From Chromera velia (Eukaryota; Sar; Chromeraceae), in the NCBI GenBank assembly GCA_018398765.1, contig JAHBMJ010000510.1:93365-126831 (forward strand): a stretch of DNA of 33,467 nucleotides, written 5' to 3'. The stretch's first letter is position 1. Each line of letters begins with the position of its first letter. Of the stretch, positions 1 through 12,600 are shown one piece after another. Below the pieces are notes generated by a model. It did no database searches. It was not told the DNA's origin and saw only the letters and a program-made list of their open reading frames with translations. The translations under genes were made by a program, and so were the position numbers.

Positions 1-1706
1 CCCCCCTCCCTCCCTGTTTTGTTCCCTTGCGTCGTTTCGACAGTTCTTCCTGCCCCGCCTGTCTTTTTATCTTCAGTTCTGTCTGTGCTTGCCCCCTCTT
101 TCGTCCCCGGATGGTTAGTACAGATGGGGGCATTCACTTGTTTCCATCTGCATGCGAATGTGAATGTGCATGAGTGTGTCCATCCGTATGCCTCCGTGTC
201 TTCATGTGCTGACGTGTCTAAACTGATGGAAGTGCCAAAGACCCGCGCCTGCACAGAATTCAATTCACTCTGCCGTCCGCATGGTCTGTCTGGTCCCGAC
301 ATACAGAGACAGACAGACAGACAGACAGTGTGCTTAGAAGGCTCCGAAGGAAGTAAATTTGATTCTGGCTGTCGCTAGTCGAACAGAGAAGAGGTGGACA
401 GGCATACTGGACGGATACATGAGTGCATGTTCGAGCTGAGCCAGTCAAATTGTTGGGAGGGAGTCGGAGTCGGGGCACACAGCATACGGACAGTAGGCAG
501 CGATGCGATGCACATTCACTGGACAGGTTGTGGGGCTCTTACCACCTTTTCTTAGCTCTGTGCCTCTTTCTTATTTTTGGTAAATTGAATTCGCTTTTGG
601 CGTCAAAATTGACGGTCCAACTCCCCTCCCTCGTCCACCACCTCCTCCTCGTTGGGAGGAGAGTAGAGACAAAACCTTTCAAATCCAAGGTCAAGTCTTT
701 CAGAAAGTGAACAACCCGAATTGGATTGTGCTGTCATGGCCGCACAGAAGAATGCTGCTTGGCCATGCACGCAAAAATGCTTTTTCTTAAACGTATTGGT
801 ATCATATAAATTATTTTATTTTATATGCTATTTTAATGTCATTTTTCATAGTTGGAACGTTTTAAATTCTACTATCTAAAAAAAGTTTAAGCAAGAGACT
901 TAGCTAGTCTGAGACTAGTCTTAGGCTAAGTATAAATAAGTATAAACAATGAGAGTAGCAGTATAGGTGTTTCATAGTGTTTCAGTCCAGCATGATTGAT
1001 TGCAAGTGCAGTGCAGGTCTCTAGAGACGACGGAGAATGGGTTTAGGCCCCTAGCAAGACCTAGTATTTGCATCTAGGAAAAACAATGATAAAATAATTT
1101 TAATAAGTAAAAAAAAAAAAAAGAATAAAATGTTATGAAGAATTAAAGCAAACAATGACCAAAAGATTGATTTCTTAAGGCGGTGGCTGGGAGATGCTGG
1201 GGGCAGCTCGCCCTAAGCTGGGAGTCACTGCCTATTTGAACCATATGGCGCGAACAGAGTATCCATGCCGGCCAGCGTAAAATTTCTTGGGCCGGGCCCC
1301 AATTATTATTAAGAAGAATTAAGATCTGCATGTGCATGGAAGTATTAATACATGCATGCAAGCGCGGTGCATACAGCGATACAAGGGAAAATTTGTCTGA
1401 CCTTCACATGCCACTGATGCCAGAAAGTGTCAGTGTGTCTGCATGGAATATTTGCGAGGGTGGCTCCTCACTGAATGCAGGAGATGAGAGGCAGCACATC
1501 ATTCGGGACCATGACAAAAAGTATGGGTTTACCATGATGGGTTTTTGAGGTTGTCTTTCAGGTTTTCTTCCACGGTGCGCTGAAGACTGCCGTTGTCAAA
1601 CTGTCCGCTCTCTGTCTTGTTCACACCGAGGATCCACATGCAGTACATCAGCCGGTGGCACCACAGCAGCACTTGATCAAACTTTAGACGCAGCAGGAGA
1701 AACAGA
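1..1706. other. Non-coding region upstream of the kinesin-like gene
   Basis: No convincing gene is visible. Positions 1-715 are of mixed composition with a short (ACAG)n tract at about 307-328. Positions about 780-1140 are strongly AT-rich with a poly-A run near 1110. Positions 1330-1706 are GC-richer and should hold the promoter and 5' leader of the gene starting at 1707, including one TGCATGCA octamer at 1353-1360. The short open frames here have no recognisable motif and no consistent splice signals. Confidence 0.6.
1353..1360. promoter_or_regulatory. TGCATGCA octamer upstream of the kinesin-like gene
   Basis: A palindromic TGCATGCA lies about 350 bp upstream of the ATG at 1707. The same octamer is bound by ApiAP2 proteins in apicomplexans and recurs upstream of the other two full genes in this window. 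A role as a transcription factor site here is inference. Confidence 0.4.
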
Positions 1707-4700
1707 ATGTCGGTGACTGGGGATAAGGATGCAGCGGCCCCGTCACAGGCCTTCGATCAGCACAACACCGCAGAGGGCATGCAAACAAGGAGTGCAGTTG
1801 TGGTTGTGAGAGTCCGCCCCCCTGAGTTTTCAAACTTGGAACCGGAACTTTCTTGCCTCAAAGATCTTAGCACAAATCTCTCAAGGAGCGAAATTGAGCT
1901 GAAGATCCCGGCGGACGAAAAGAACGGGTCGATGGAGGAGGAGAAGAGTTACTACACCACGTTTGATCACGTCCTTGGTCTTGGAGATCACACTGCAGAC
2001 GATAGGGAAAAGACCAAGCTTGACAGCCAGGACTCTCTTTGGGAGACAATCGGAAAAAAGACCCTTGGTGAGTGGCGTGCCATGCATCTTGCTGGCTGCC
2101 GGAAAAGGTTCCAGAGGAGCAACCTGGCCAACTATTCTCGTGCTCTTTGGTTTGCTTCTCTATATATCTATCTGTCGGTTTCTTTTTTGCAGTCTCTCTC
2201 CATTTTTCTCTCTCTATCACTGTCTCTCTGTCTACCTGTCTGCGTGCCACAGAAACGTCAAAAGGAGGGACAGGGATAGCAGAGGCAAAAGAGAAAGTGT
2301 CTATGACTCGCTGCCCTTCATGCTGTGTCCCTCGACCCGACTACATTTGTTTGCAGACGAGGCATGGACAGGCTATAACGTCACGATCCTCGCCTAATCA
2401 GTCAATGTGACGAAAGCGCATTCTCGGTGTCTGGACTCTCTGTCCCTTCTTGATCTGAAACACTCAGAATTAAAGTCAGAACCATGCACTGACTCTGAAA
2501 GCTGCGATCCCTCTTCTTTCCGATAACGACAGAGCTTGAGGTTTCCCCGTTCTCTGCCATCCCGCATGCCATTCCACCGGCTGGTTCCTGACTCCACATT
2601 TCAGCCAACCGATACATGCCGGCAATGCAGCGGTCAGGCCGCAACCGGGAAACGTCTTTCGCTCGTGGGGGAGGAGGGGCTTGTATTCCGTCACTGTCGG
2701 GGGCTCCTCGAGAGGTGTGCAGAGCACAGGAAGGGGAAGCAGGAGGAGTCCGATGCTTGGGCCCGTCTGTGCATGCTGGAAGTCGACAAGGAGAAGGACG
2801 AAGCCTTCGATCTCCTCGCACAGGAGAAGGCTGAACGACAAAGCAGACTCACTGACAGAAGCCGACGACTCGCCCCCAGAAAGTTCTGCCCCAAAATTGT
2901 GGCCACGGAGGAGGGGCTCGAAACAAGGTCAGGCGCTTCACGGTTTTTTGTTCAGTGGACATACGTGTCATTCAACGACCCCATGTATTGCCTCCAAGAC
3001 ACTTGTCCGATAGAGTCAAGCACGCCCTGTGGGCATCCTGATGTGCATGCGTTTCATCTGAATGAATGTCTGCCTGAACGTCGGAACGTCCATGCAGAGC
3101 ACTGCACGACGGGACGACATTGAAACAGTGGATCTACGAGGGTTTGGCGAGACGGAGGAACAAGGGCAACCACCTGATTATCAAAGTGATTTTGTTCAAG
3201 ACTCTCGGAAAGGTGGGTGGAGTGTATCTAGATGATTTCTGCTGCGTGCTTGACATCCCATGGATCAAACAGCAAAAACAAAAGCTTGTTCTTGTCATTT
3301 CTTGTATCTTGAAATCAGACTTCTTTGCTCTTTGACGTCGCAGTTGCCTTCGGACTCGGGATGATGATAAAGAAGAGGATTGGCCTTCGAACACATTGAA
3401 ATGCAGAGACATGCATGCGTGCATTCATTTTGGAAGCTGCAGAACAAAACCAGCCGGGCGTGGATCAGCGAGTCCTGCTTCGTAGCGCTCGCAGACAGCG
3501 AACAGAAGTACAAGCAGAGTTACCGGGGAGGAGGAAGGAAGCGGACCCTCCTCGCTGTGGAGAATATCATCAACATTGTGGCAAGGGAACGACAGGGGGT
3601 CAGCCGAAAGTTTATGCATTGCATGCTTCACATGTCGCTGTGTGAATAGAGCTTTTTGTCGTACCAATTTTCCGCACTCTTCTGCTGCAATGTGCATATT
3701 TTGAATCGGCGATGCATTCAAACCTGTGTGCTGATTTGCTGCTTGTCCCTCTCTGTCACTGCAGGTGTTGGACTCAGAGTGCCGACAGACAGAGCTTGCA
3801 AAGCTTTTGCGTGCGAGCTTCAGAGACGAGGACAACTGCATCCTCAAGATGGTCTGTCTGTCTGTCGGTCTGGGGGCACTGACACTCAATATGCTATGAC
3901 ATGTTCCTGCCTTCTTGTCAATGCCTTCTTGTCAATAGTAGTTTCCATGTCATTCGGAAATGTGTCAGGCATAATCCTAAATGCTTCTGGTCAAGGTTTA
4001 CACAGCCGCCCTCACTCACTGCACAGGCGTTATCATTCCATGCACACAGATTCGCAGGGAGCTGCAGAGACATGGTTGACACAGTCCCTCTCAATGGATG
4101 GCGCTTCACTACGTTTCTTACTCTTTTTTTTCTCTTGATGCCTCTTGATTTTCTCTCCTATTTTCTGTCCCTTTCTTCTGCAGATTGCGACTGTGAGACC
4201 CGAGGAGGTGTATGCTCGAGAGAATAGGTGGACGCTGGACCTGGCAGCAAGATTCAAGAAGATCACCAAGGCCGTGTATCCCAATGAAGTCAGCACCATG
4301 TACAAAAGACATCTCATTCGTTGGGAAGGCGAACGTCAGAAGAAGGCCAGCGATAGACAGAAGCAACTGGCAGGACACGACGAAGACACGCACCCGCAAA
4401 CCCTGAGGCTTCCTAGCGCCATTCTTTCAAGGAGTCAAGTGGCGAGTCTGGAAGGGAAAGACGTCGGAGCAGTGCGTCACCGCCCCAGTCTGCAAGACCA
4501 GGAGGAAGAGGACGGGTGGAGAACTCCTGAGCCTGCTGAGCGTTTGAATAAATATCTTTCCGAGAATCTGGATGAAGAAGGTGTTTTTCGTCTCTATGCG
4601 GAAGAGAGGGGTCGAGTTGTCACGTACACTCTGAAGGGCGACTCCTATACCCTCGGGAGTCAAAGGAATCACCCCAAGCGACTGCTTCCTGATGAGGAGA

Positions 4701-5751
4701 ATGGTGGAAATACGGAAGGCTCACAGGTCACTCTCGCTGTACGTCTATCTCGGCAGCATGGAGTGTCATCCATCCCCGCCTCCGTGACAGTGCACTGCCT
4801 ATTGACCGAGAAGTGAGCGCAGAGTTTTTCTGCCGCCCTGTCCACAATATGCAGACAGTGTGTACATAGCTCTTTGGTTATTTTGCATTCATATCATTGT
4901 TGCAGGGCTCTTACATCTTTCTTGAGGGTCCGGGAATCGAACAAAACCACCTTCAGCTCAGAAGACTCCGGAGGGACTCATTGGAAAAGGTGTGTCAAAG
5001 GGAATCGAAGATTGAACGCAAGCAAGAATTCGAAAAAAGTCTGCCGTCTGCCAATGTCAGCACATGCCGAAGAGGACCACAATGTGAGGGGATTCACAGC
5101 TTGTGAATGCACGCCAGACCGTTGTTTTCATTTTAACTGATCGATCTGCTCTTTTATTCTCTGCAGAAGTCATCGGCCAGCCCTACCGACTTTCCGGTCC
5201 CAGAAGGCTCAACTTTTTTCTCTCGGCCCTTCACGGAAGAGATTAGAAAGAAAGGGTGGTTGGAAGCCTACGACAAGGTTCTCGATGTTTGTGAGGACTA
5301 CCGAAGGGCTGGTCTAGAAGGGGTTCGTCCCGGCACCATCGTTGTCCTTTGTGACGCGACCGTCTTTCTTAAAGAAGAAAAACAACGAACAGACGATGGA
5401 CGGCGGGTCTGCCGGTGGGGCACTGGGCATGTAAATCGTGTGTTTAGTCGGCCATACGACCTGAAGACGGACCAAGGCAGGCGTGAATTTCGTGATACAA
5501 TGACGTATGACAAGGCGCTGGTGGTGGATGGTACCAGCGCGACCTTCGTTGCTTCCCACTTTCATTTGAACTCTTCGGGGAATACGTCGAACCAGGGAGG
5601 GGGGGCAGGACGGAGTGCAGCAGCGGAGACTGCTGCAAACGCTGAGTGTGTGACTGTCAAGGTGTCGCGAGATGGTGAGATGTCCGTCTTCTTCTCGCAC
5701 AAGGGGCAGCGGTATAAAGGCAACTGTGCCCCTCCCCAGGTGGGTGCATAG
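1707..5751 (+). CDS. Kinesin-3-like protein with degenerate motor domain and FHA-like domain (may continue into the downstream ROCO gene)
   Basis: Exons by eye: 1707-2067, 2357-2396 (or 2357-2379), 2631-2927 (or from 2605), 3098-3212, 3443-3598, 3765-3851, 4184-4726, 4906-5055 and 5167-5739. All later junctions are GT...AG and keep phase. The N-terminus has the kinesin beta-1 motif VVVVRVRP. Further on are DEAWTGYNVTILAY (about residues 121-134), a P-loop position reading GQAATGKR (135-142), LEVDKEKDEAFDLLA (the LEIYNE region), SCFVALADSE at switch II (about 282-291) and IATVRPEEVYARE (the ATISP region, 353-365). Residues about 460-570 resemble the FHA domain that follows the motor in kinesin-3, ending in FLEGPGIEQNHLQL. 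Active kinesins need GQTGxGK(S/T), NxxSSRSH and DLAGSE; here the P-loop ends in Arg, the SSRSH segment is absent and DLAGSE reads ALADSE. ATPase activity is therefore unlikely, although a microtubule-binding or scaffold role could remain. Residues 584-774 (exon 5167-5739) are unrecognised. Read through 5739, the frame stops at 5749-5751 and gives about 777 residues. Using the GTGGGT donor at 5740 instead joins it in phase to the exon at 6692. The boundary between exons 4906 and 5167 is the least certain. Confidence 0.72.
2397..2630 (+). other. Intron 2 of the kinesin-like gene, with non-canonical AT donor if the conserved motif is retained
   Basis: The family consensus GYNVTILAYGQ is recovered only if the exon ends at 2396 (GCC TA) and the next starts at 2631 (C GGT CAG). 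The intron would then begin ATCAGT and end GCAG. A canonical alternative uses GTCACG at 2380 and the acceptor TTTCAG at 2601-2604. It is also in phase but loses VTILAY and inserts unrelated residues. Reading straight on from 2396 meets TAA at 2395-2397. Confidence 0.5.
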
Positions 5752-5851
5752 AAATTTAAATCCTTTTTTTGAGACTGGTAGCCTGCCAGCGTGGATCTCA
5801 CAGTGTCAGCACGTGTGTGTGTGTGTGTGTGTGCCTATATGTGTGTGACAC

Positions 5852-5883
<32 letters not shown>

Positions 5884-6691
5884 GAAGAGAGAGAAAGAGA
5901 GAGAGATCCAGAGAGAGCGCAAACAAACAGGCATTCCATCCTTAGCCCACTCATGCCTTAGAAGACTGGAAGACTGTGAACACAGCCACCCTTCAGCTGA
6001 GTATCAGCCAGTGATCATATGCGAAACTTTATCGTGGCTCATGAGACACACGGACGGGTGGCTGAGAAGGGCCACCATTCACGGGCGTTAGCGGTCTCAA
6101 CGTCCTCCAGAAAACATCAATTGGGAGTCTCGTGTGCATACTCTTTTTTTGTAAGCCAAGGCGCCCATTTGGATTGCGACCGTCCCTGAATGAACCCAGG
6201 CTTCTCAAACTTTTACTGGCGTGCCTTCGTCTCTTTTTCCCATTTCGTATATTTATGACTCCATGTCATAGTGCCCATGCATGAATGTCTTCAGGAAGCA
6301 AGACCCGCTACTCACGCACGTCGGTCCTCTGAAGATTATCCGGATGAATTGAACCCGGTCAGCTAGCTCTGGGAATCACCGGGCATTTCCCTTTCAGGCT
6401 TTCCTGTGATGCTTCTCTCATCCGTCTTGAAGCTTGTTGCGGTCTGATTCCCCACGGAAGTGGAAAATGTGTCGATCACCGACCCGCCACACAGAGTTGA
6501 CGTTGCCAAGGGATTGGTGTGTAGGGTCTTGCCGACAAGTAAGTGTGGGAAGAATAGAGACTTGAGAAACCAGTCAGACGGTGCAATTTGATGAAGAATT
6601 CGGACTTACATGTTTCCACTGTAGCGACAGTGTCACGTTTTCATCATAAATTTCATACGTTCGCTTTATATTGGTTGCTCTGAGACTTCAG
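5740..6691. other. Long intron or intergenic gap between kinesin-like and ROCO exons
   Basis: No coding exon is seen in this 952-bp stretch. It carries GT and GA microsatellites near its start. A GT donor at 5740 and a TTCAG acceptor ending at 6691 bracket it, and both flanking exons are phase 0 here. It is the longest gap in the model but is not AT-rich like the clear intergenic spacers, and it contains no TGCATGCA that I can see. Confidence 0.5.
5813..5920. repeat. (GT)n followed by (GA)n microsatellite
   Basis: Alternating GT for about 20 bp, a short interruption, GT again, then a GA-rich run to about 5920. It lies inside the long gap between the kinesin-like and ROCO exons. Confidence 0.9.
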
Positions 6692-9600
6692 GGAGAGATG
6701 TACTGGGAGATATGCAATCTGGCAAATCGCGGCAGGAGAGACTCAGGAAACATTCGGAAAGGAGATGCTCGGACGCTTGTCGTCCCAGCAAAGAAGGGAG
6801 GAGGAATCGAGGCGAGCAATGCGTTGGATCTGCAGACTTTGAAAGATCAGAAGATAAGGGTGCACGACGCAATGATCATCGCAGGATGCTATGCCTGTTG
6901 TGGTCTCTCGTCTGAGCGAGACGTTTTCTTCTATAACGATTTCCAAATCGAGATGGCGCACAAGGTCTGGAACTGGATGTACCCTCTCTGCTTTAATTTT
7001 GCAGACGTGTTGAGTCCTGCAGACGACAACTCCTTCCCGTGGGAAACTGGGCGGCAAGCCAGCGAGGTCAGATGGAACTGCCAGCTAGTGACGTTCATGC
7101 CCGATGAATTTGCCTGAAGCTTCCTGCGGTGATTCGTTACCTTCACCTGGTTACGTCGAGTTTGTAAGGGTGGGGCAAGGACGAAATCATCTTGCCAGAG
7201 AGTGCTGCTGTTTATGTGGTCCTTGCAATCATCCAAATGACGCAAAGAAGGACTACTGGTTCTCCAGATTTTCACCTTAACATACCCCCCCCGGATGTCT
7301 GCACTAATGTAGTTACTATGGATTTGCAAAGTGAGTGAGTACGTTGTGACCTGATTGTCTGCAGGGAGGGGTAGCGTTCCACTCTGCCAAACACAGCTGG
7401 GTAGAGTTCAAAAAGGACATCGAGTTTGACCGCAATTTCAATTTTGACGTAAGCTTGCGTCGATATCTCCTGTCTCGAACTGGTCACCGCACGAATTGCT
7501 TGTGTCTGTGCACGTGTGCCTTGTTGCTGCCTTCCCCACAATGGGCATCTATGATCTCCGTCGCCTTTTGGAACTTACTTTCTTAGCAATTCACTAGATT
7601 TCTGTTGAGAGTGACCGCCCATTCATGTGAATTGTTTGATTGCAGAACCAGAACGGCAAAGAGAAGCTTCGGCTCATGCAAGCAGTTGAGACCACGATGA
7701 CTGTCCGGGCAATGGCAGAAGACTGGGAAGAAACAACAGGAGAGCAAACCACGCTCGTAGACGCTTTCCCGGTCCTCCTGGTCCGTCACCACAGTTTTTT
7801 CAAAAGATCTCGCATTTAAACCATCAGCTCCATCTGGCAGCGAAGGGAAAAAGTCCATCAGACCTCTTCGATCGATCGAAAGAAGTTTGACGACCTGATA
7901 CTTTCCAGAACGAGAACTTTGCTGTGATCCTTCTCACTTGATAGGTTTCTGTTCTAACGTTTGTGTATGTGTACGTATCTGCGAGTGCAGGGCCGGGCGC
8001 CAGACACAGCCGAAGACCCACGTTGGCTGATATGGCTGCGCTTTTCGAAGCACACAGGGGGATATGCGAAAAAGCAGTCTTCTGGAGGCACGGACATTCA
8101 GCTTTGGGATGCCGAAGAGCTGGCAGGAAAGCTGGTTGAGGAGAGACACAGGGAAAACCCGAACGACAGTTGGCTGTTTGCTGAATCTCAGGAGGCGTCC
8201 CAGCGACCCACACAGGTGCTGACCTTCTGTGGTACTGAGATTCCTCGGAGCACATATCCGAAGATGGTCACTTTCCGCGCTCCTCCAATCGAACGCTCAA
8301 GCTTCCTGGAGGACTTGTGGTGGTCAACCGATTTCTGTTTGAAGCAGGACCATGGGAGGGAGCAGAGGTCGAATTTTCGGATGGTTCAGGTCCTTTTGGT
8401 TGACTCGGAGCTGCAGAAAGAGCAGCTGGAGGCCCTGTCGCCTACCGCAAGAGGCATCGTTTTCATCTGGTGAGTCGCTCGATTGGGCCCTCCCCGACGG
8501 TGAATCTCTCGATCTCTTCTTTTGGTTTTGAATTGAAAGAGGCGCAGTGATTCTGTTGAATGCAAAACATGCTCAATTGAGTGAATTGACTCTGGATCAC
8601 TGTTCATGTTCAGGTGATCGGGATTTAATTGTCGTTTTGTTCTCATGAGTGTGCTTACTGACCAGAAGGGACCTTCGTCAATTGTTTTTGTCTGAGTTGA
8701 CCTTGCAGGTGGAAGGAATGGCGGCAGCTGCGCAACTGCATGAGTGACGTCTTCAGTCGGGCCTCCGATTCCCTCAAGGTGAAGACGCTGTGTCTACAAG
8801 GGTGCTCATCTCTGTCTGACCTTCCTCAGTATGATGAGATGAGACGGATAGTGGGGCCCACAGCAGAGACGGGGTTGGGCCCTCTGTTTCCCTCCATGGC
8901 AGAGGGAAGGGCGGTACTCCGCAAAGGACTCTCAGCTCTATGCCTGAGCGACTGCACAAACGGACCCCGAGAGATCTGTCTAGAGAGCGAATCGTCGAAT
9001 CTCAACACGGATAGCCAGAACTTGCGCTCGCTCGTGCTAAGAGAGTCAGTTCGCTTTGATTCCACGTATACGCCTGCATGTCACCAATTCATTGATCTGC
9101 ATGGCCATATGCGAGTCCCATAGATGTACCTACGCATTGTGTACACATGCTAGGGCACACAGAGAGTCGGATATATATATCCTTTCTGTCGAGAGGACGT
9201 ACGACAGGTACGGACGGTACGGGCGTTTTCTCGATTCTTCTTCTTTCAAAGAAACCCAATATTTCCTACTGCCCAAAATGCCGAACCTGTCTCCACCATT
9301 CATCCATCAGAGTGTAAGTATCTTGACAAAGTGTTCCACAAGGACGCCACTCCTCCATGCACACGGCTTTACCTATCATGTCATTCCTGCAGCCTCCCCT
9401 TCCTCGAGGACATTCAGCTTCCATCCAACTGCTCTACCGGTCTTCAGATAGTCAAGGCCAAAAACCTTGTCAAACTGAGAAAGATCGGTCCGCTCAGAGG
9501 CCAAGCCGACCTCCGCATCCTGAAGCTTGTGGGACTTCCAGAGCTCGAGGAGGTCATGACTCCGGAATTGGAGGAAGAACGAATGGAACAGAAAATCGGT

Positions 9601-12600
9601 TTCTTTGGGAAGGCACCTGACGGGGGGCTGAGGAGTATCCGCAGGTTCGAAGTTAGGGACCTGCAGAAGGTCACAAGACTGCCAAAGGTGGCCACTTGGA
9701 AGAAGCTTGAGAGGCTGCGAATCATTGGGTGAGTCGTTTTGCTTTGTAGCTTTTTCTTACAATCAGTGTGAGGTGGGCCTGCAGTACGTGCACTCCGCCG
9801 GATTGAGCATTCTGTCACCGCATGATTGTCTTAGCCAGGTGTGGGGAATGAAATAAAAACGTCTCGACCTGTTCGAGACCGACACAAAGGCACGAAAGGG
9901 GCTTAGGTCGAGCTGTAAATTCCGCCTTATCAATCTGGGCCGCCAACGAGATTTATTGAAATTTTCCTACTGCCCCTCCATGGATGCAGACTTCCTCTCC
10001 TAGAGAGGCTCCCGGACAGGCTCTGTGAGTTGGAGGAACTCGAGGGGCGCCGATCCGACAAGGCCAACGTGAACATAGATGACGTTCCAAGTGTGACAAA
10101 TCCCCCTTGGCACATGGTGAACTACCCCAGTGCTGAGGAAAGATGGTTCAAAATCGTTAAACTCCAAAAAATGGAAGAAGAGAGGCAGATAAAAAGGAAC
10201 ACCCTCAGGGTCTTCGTTGTCGGCCATGCACACAGCGGTACGTGCATTTTGTCTCGACATCTTGAAAGTGGGTGTTGTTCTATGCTGGTGTACCTTCTCC
10301 TTCACCATTTTCACCTATCGTCCTCTTGATCATCTCATGAATGCCTGCTGCATACTCTGCGGATTTGTTTGATTTTCTTCTCGCCTCCTTGATGGTGATT
10401 TTGCTATTTTTGCTCCCTTCTGGGAGTGTCCACGTGAATCATGCATGTTGACCCATGTTCCACTGCAGGCAAGACGAGCGTCTGTAATGCCCTGACAGGA
10501 ATGCGGGATCCTCTCGGCACCACAGCCCTGCAGGAGGGCAGGTTGCCTCCTTCTCGCCGCAGTTCTCGCGCAGGCCGCAGGCCGGTATTGCGAAAAGAAG
10601 GAGCCACGTCGCTGGCACCGAGCCCCCTGACCATCTACAGCTTGTGGGTGGAGCCGAAGCCTGCCAGGATCCCCTCATGGAGCGTGAAGCCGAGCATTCG
10701 AGGGAAGAGATTGCCCGCCGAAGTGGAGGAGCGTCTCGAAGGAGAAAACACAATTGGCATCTCCAGTGCGGAGTCCAAGATGGCGCAATACGCGAAAAAG
10801 GAAGACTACGAAGAGAAGGGAGACTTCGTCCTCCAGCAGATGCCCGATGACACAACGGCAACAGGCGATCGGAGTGGGGAGGCGAGCCCGTTCACATTGA
10901 CTACAGCAGGGCGGTCATCCCGGCTGTCTGACCAAGATGTGTCCAACGGCACAGACCGCTCCCCCACTTCGACTCTCGGAGGAGAAGCGGGGCACCAGAT
11001 TGATCCATCATCCCCCAGTTCCCGAGGCTGCTTCTCACCCCATGCAAAGCTGGGGAAGAAATCATTTGCGATTCAAGATAATATGAGAAAACGACCCCTG
11101 CCAGTGGATATCCAACTTTGGGACTTTGCAGGAGAAATCGCCTACCGCGCATCCTGCCGAACTCTGTACTTTGAAGGGGCCTGTCATCTGCTGTGCTTCG
11201 ATGGTGCACGAATTGCTGAGGTGCGTGAACAAAAAACTTACCCTGTTTTGTTCCTTGAAGACATGGGTGCAATTGAAATCAATGTGAGCATCGTAGATTA
11301 CTCTGGAGAAATGTCAACAGAGTCCCCCTGATGCCTGTCCGTTTTTGCAGCGACCGAAGAGCGAATGGGCTGACCTGATTGACCGCCATGTGTTGGAGTG
11401 GATCGAGGATATCGCGGCAACCGTTACGGCCTCCTCCAAGGTGAGCTCACTTAGACGGGCTCGAAGGAGAGTGAATGGTATCGCATCATGCAAATATGCA
11501 TCTCTGAATACCCAGTACTCAAGTTCATCAGAAGCATCACAAAATCTACGATCAACACATAGAGTATTTTGATGATCGCCGCAGGCCAATGCTTTTATAT
11601 TCGACCTGACAAAAATCTCAGCCTGCGCATCACTGTTCATGAAATCTCTTGCCCCCTTGCTTTGTGCAGAAGCAAATCCGCCCTCCAAAGGTCATCTTGG
11701 TAAGTACCAAGATGAGCCTGGCATCGTCGGCGGAGAGGGAACTCGTCAAGATGGTCGACAGAGTCACAGAGAGGCTTTATGGAAGACCTGATTCTCCTTC
11801 TTTTGCTTCACACAGAGACGACGAGTTTAAAAAGACCATCTCCATCGACAGCGTCCTGTGCATCGACGTGAACGGGAACATAAGGTCCCAAGTGACCACG
11901 CCCGACTCAAGCAAACCATCTACCAAGCTACTGCCAGTGGGAATGGTCAGTTGATCAAGGCCTCATGAAAACGATATGTGCAGGCGAAGCTGCATGTGCA
12001 CGAATTCACTTTCCCCTGACTGCAGATTCTTGCAGCAGATCAATTTATCGGCTCATGGCCCAGTCTTCTTTAAGCCTGATCGAACAGGGTGTCCAGACTT
12101 TCCACTGCCTTTGCACACGCTTCTTGTGCACCGCTATCATTTTCTGCGCTGCATAGTTGCAGACAATTCCTCAATTTCAGCCAAATCGAATTATTGAATT
12201 CCTTGGCGAGTCGACTCGGCAGCTAGCTGTGTAGAGCCGCGCTTCACATGTCTGCAGAGGAGAAGTCCAGCCGCTGAAATTCAATTTCTTCCTCCGAGTC
12301 CGATCATTGGTCCGGCTTTGAGTTGGAGGCACTCAGAGTGGTTGGATGATCCCGGGGGACAGCCGCGGAGTCCCTCCCGCCTGTCTACTGGATCAACTAG
12401 TCCAGGTAAGAATACAACAGCCCACTTTCGATCAAAAGCAATCCCCATGGATGAAGCATAGACAGATGTCAAACTTGATTGAGCACTGCATGTATTCCTC
12501 TGCATGAGAAAGCGAAGAGGCCTCGTTGGAGTACTTCGGTACGGGGTGTCTACGCGAGTCACAAACAACTGTCGGCTATCTCAATTGCCGGCGGTTCGAA

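Noticed and set aside
19-710. Short overlapping open frames at the left end
   Set aside because: No motifs, no consistent frame and no splice signals; the region contains an ACAG repeat.
12258-12405. Possible extra exon between Roc and COR, bounded by TGCAG and GTAAGA
   Set aside because: It ends in phase 1, which would put an immediate stop in the COR exon; splicing 11945 directly to 12754 keeps phase.
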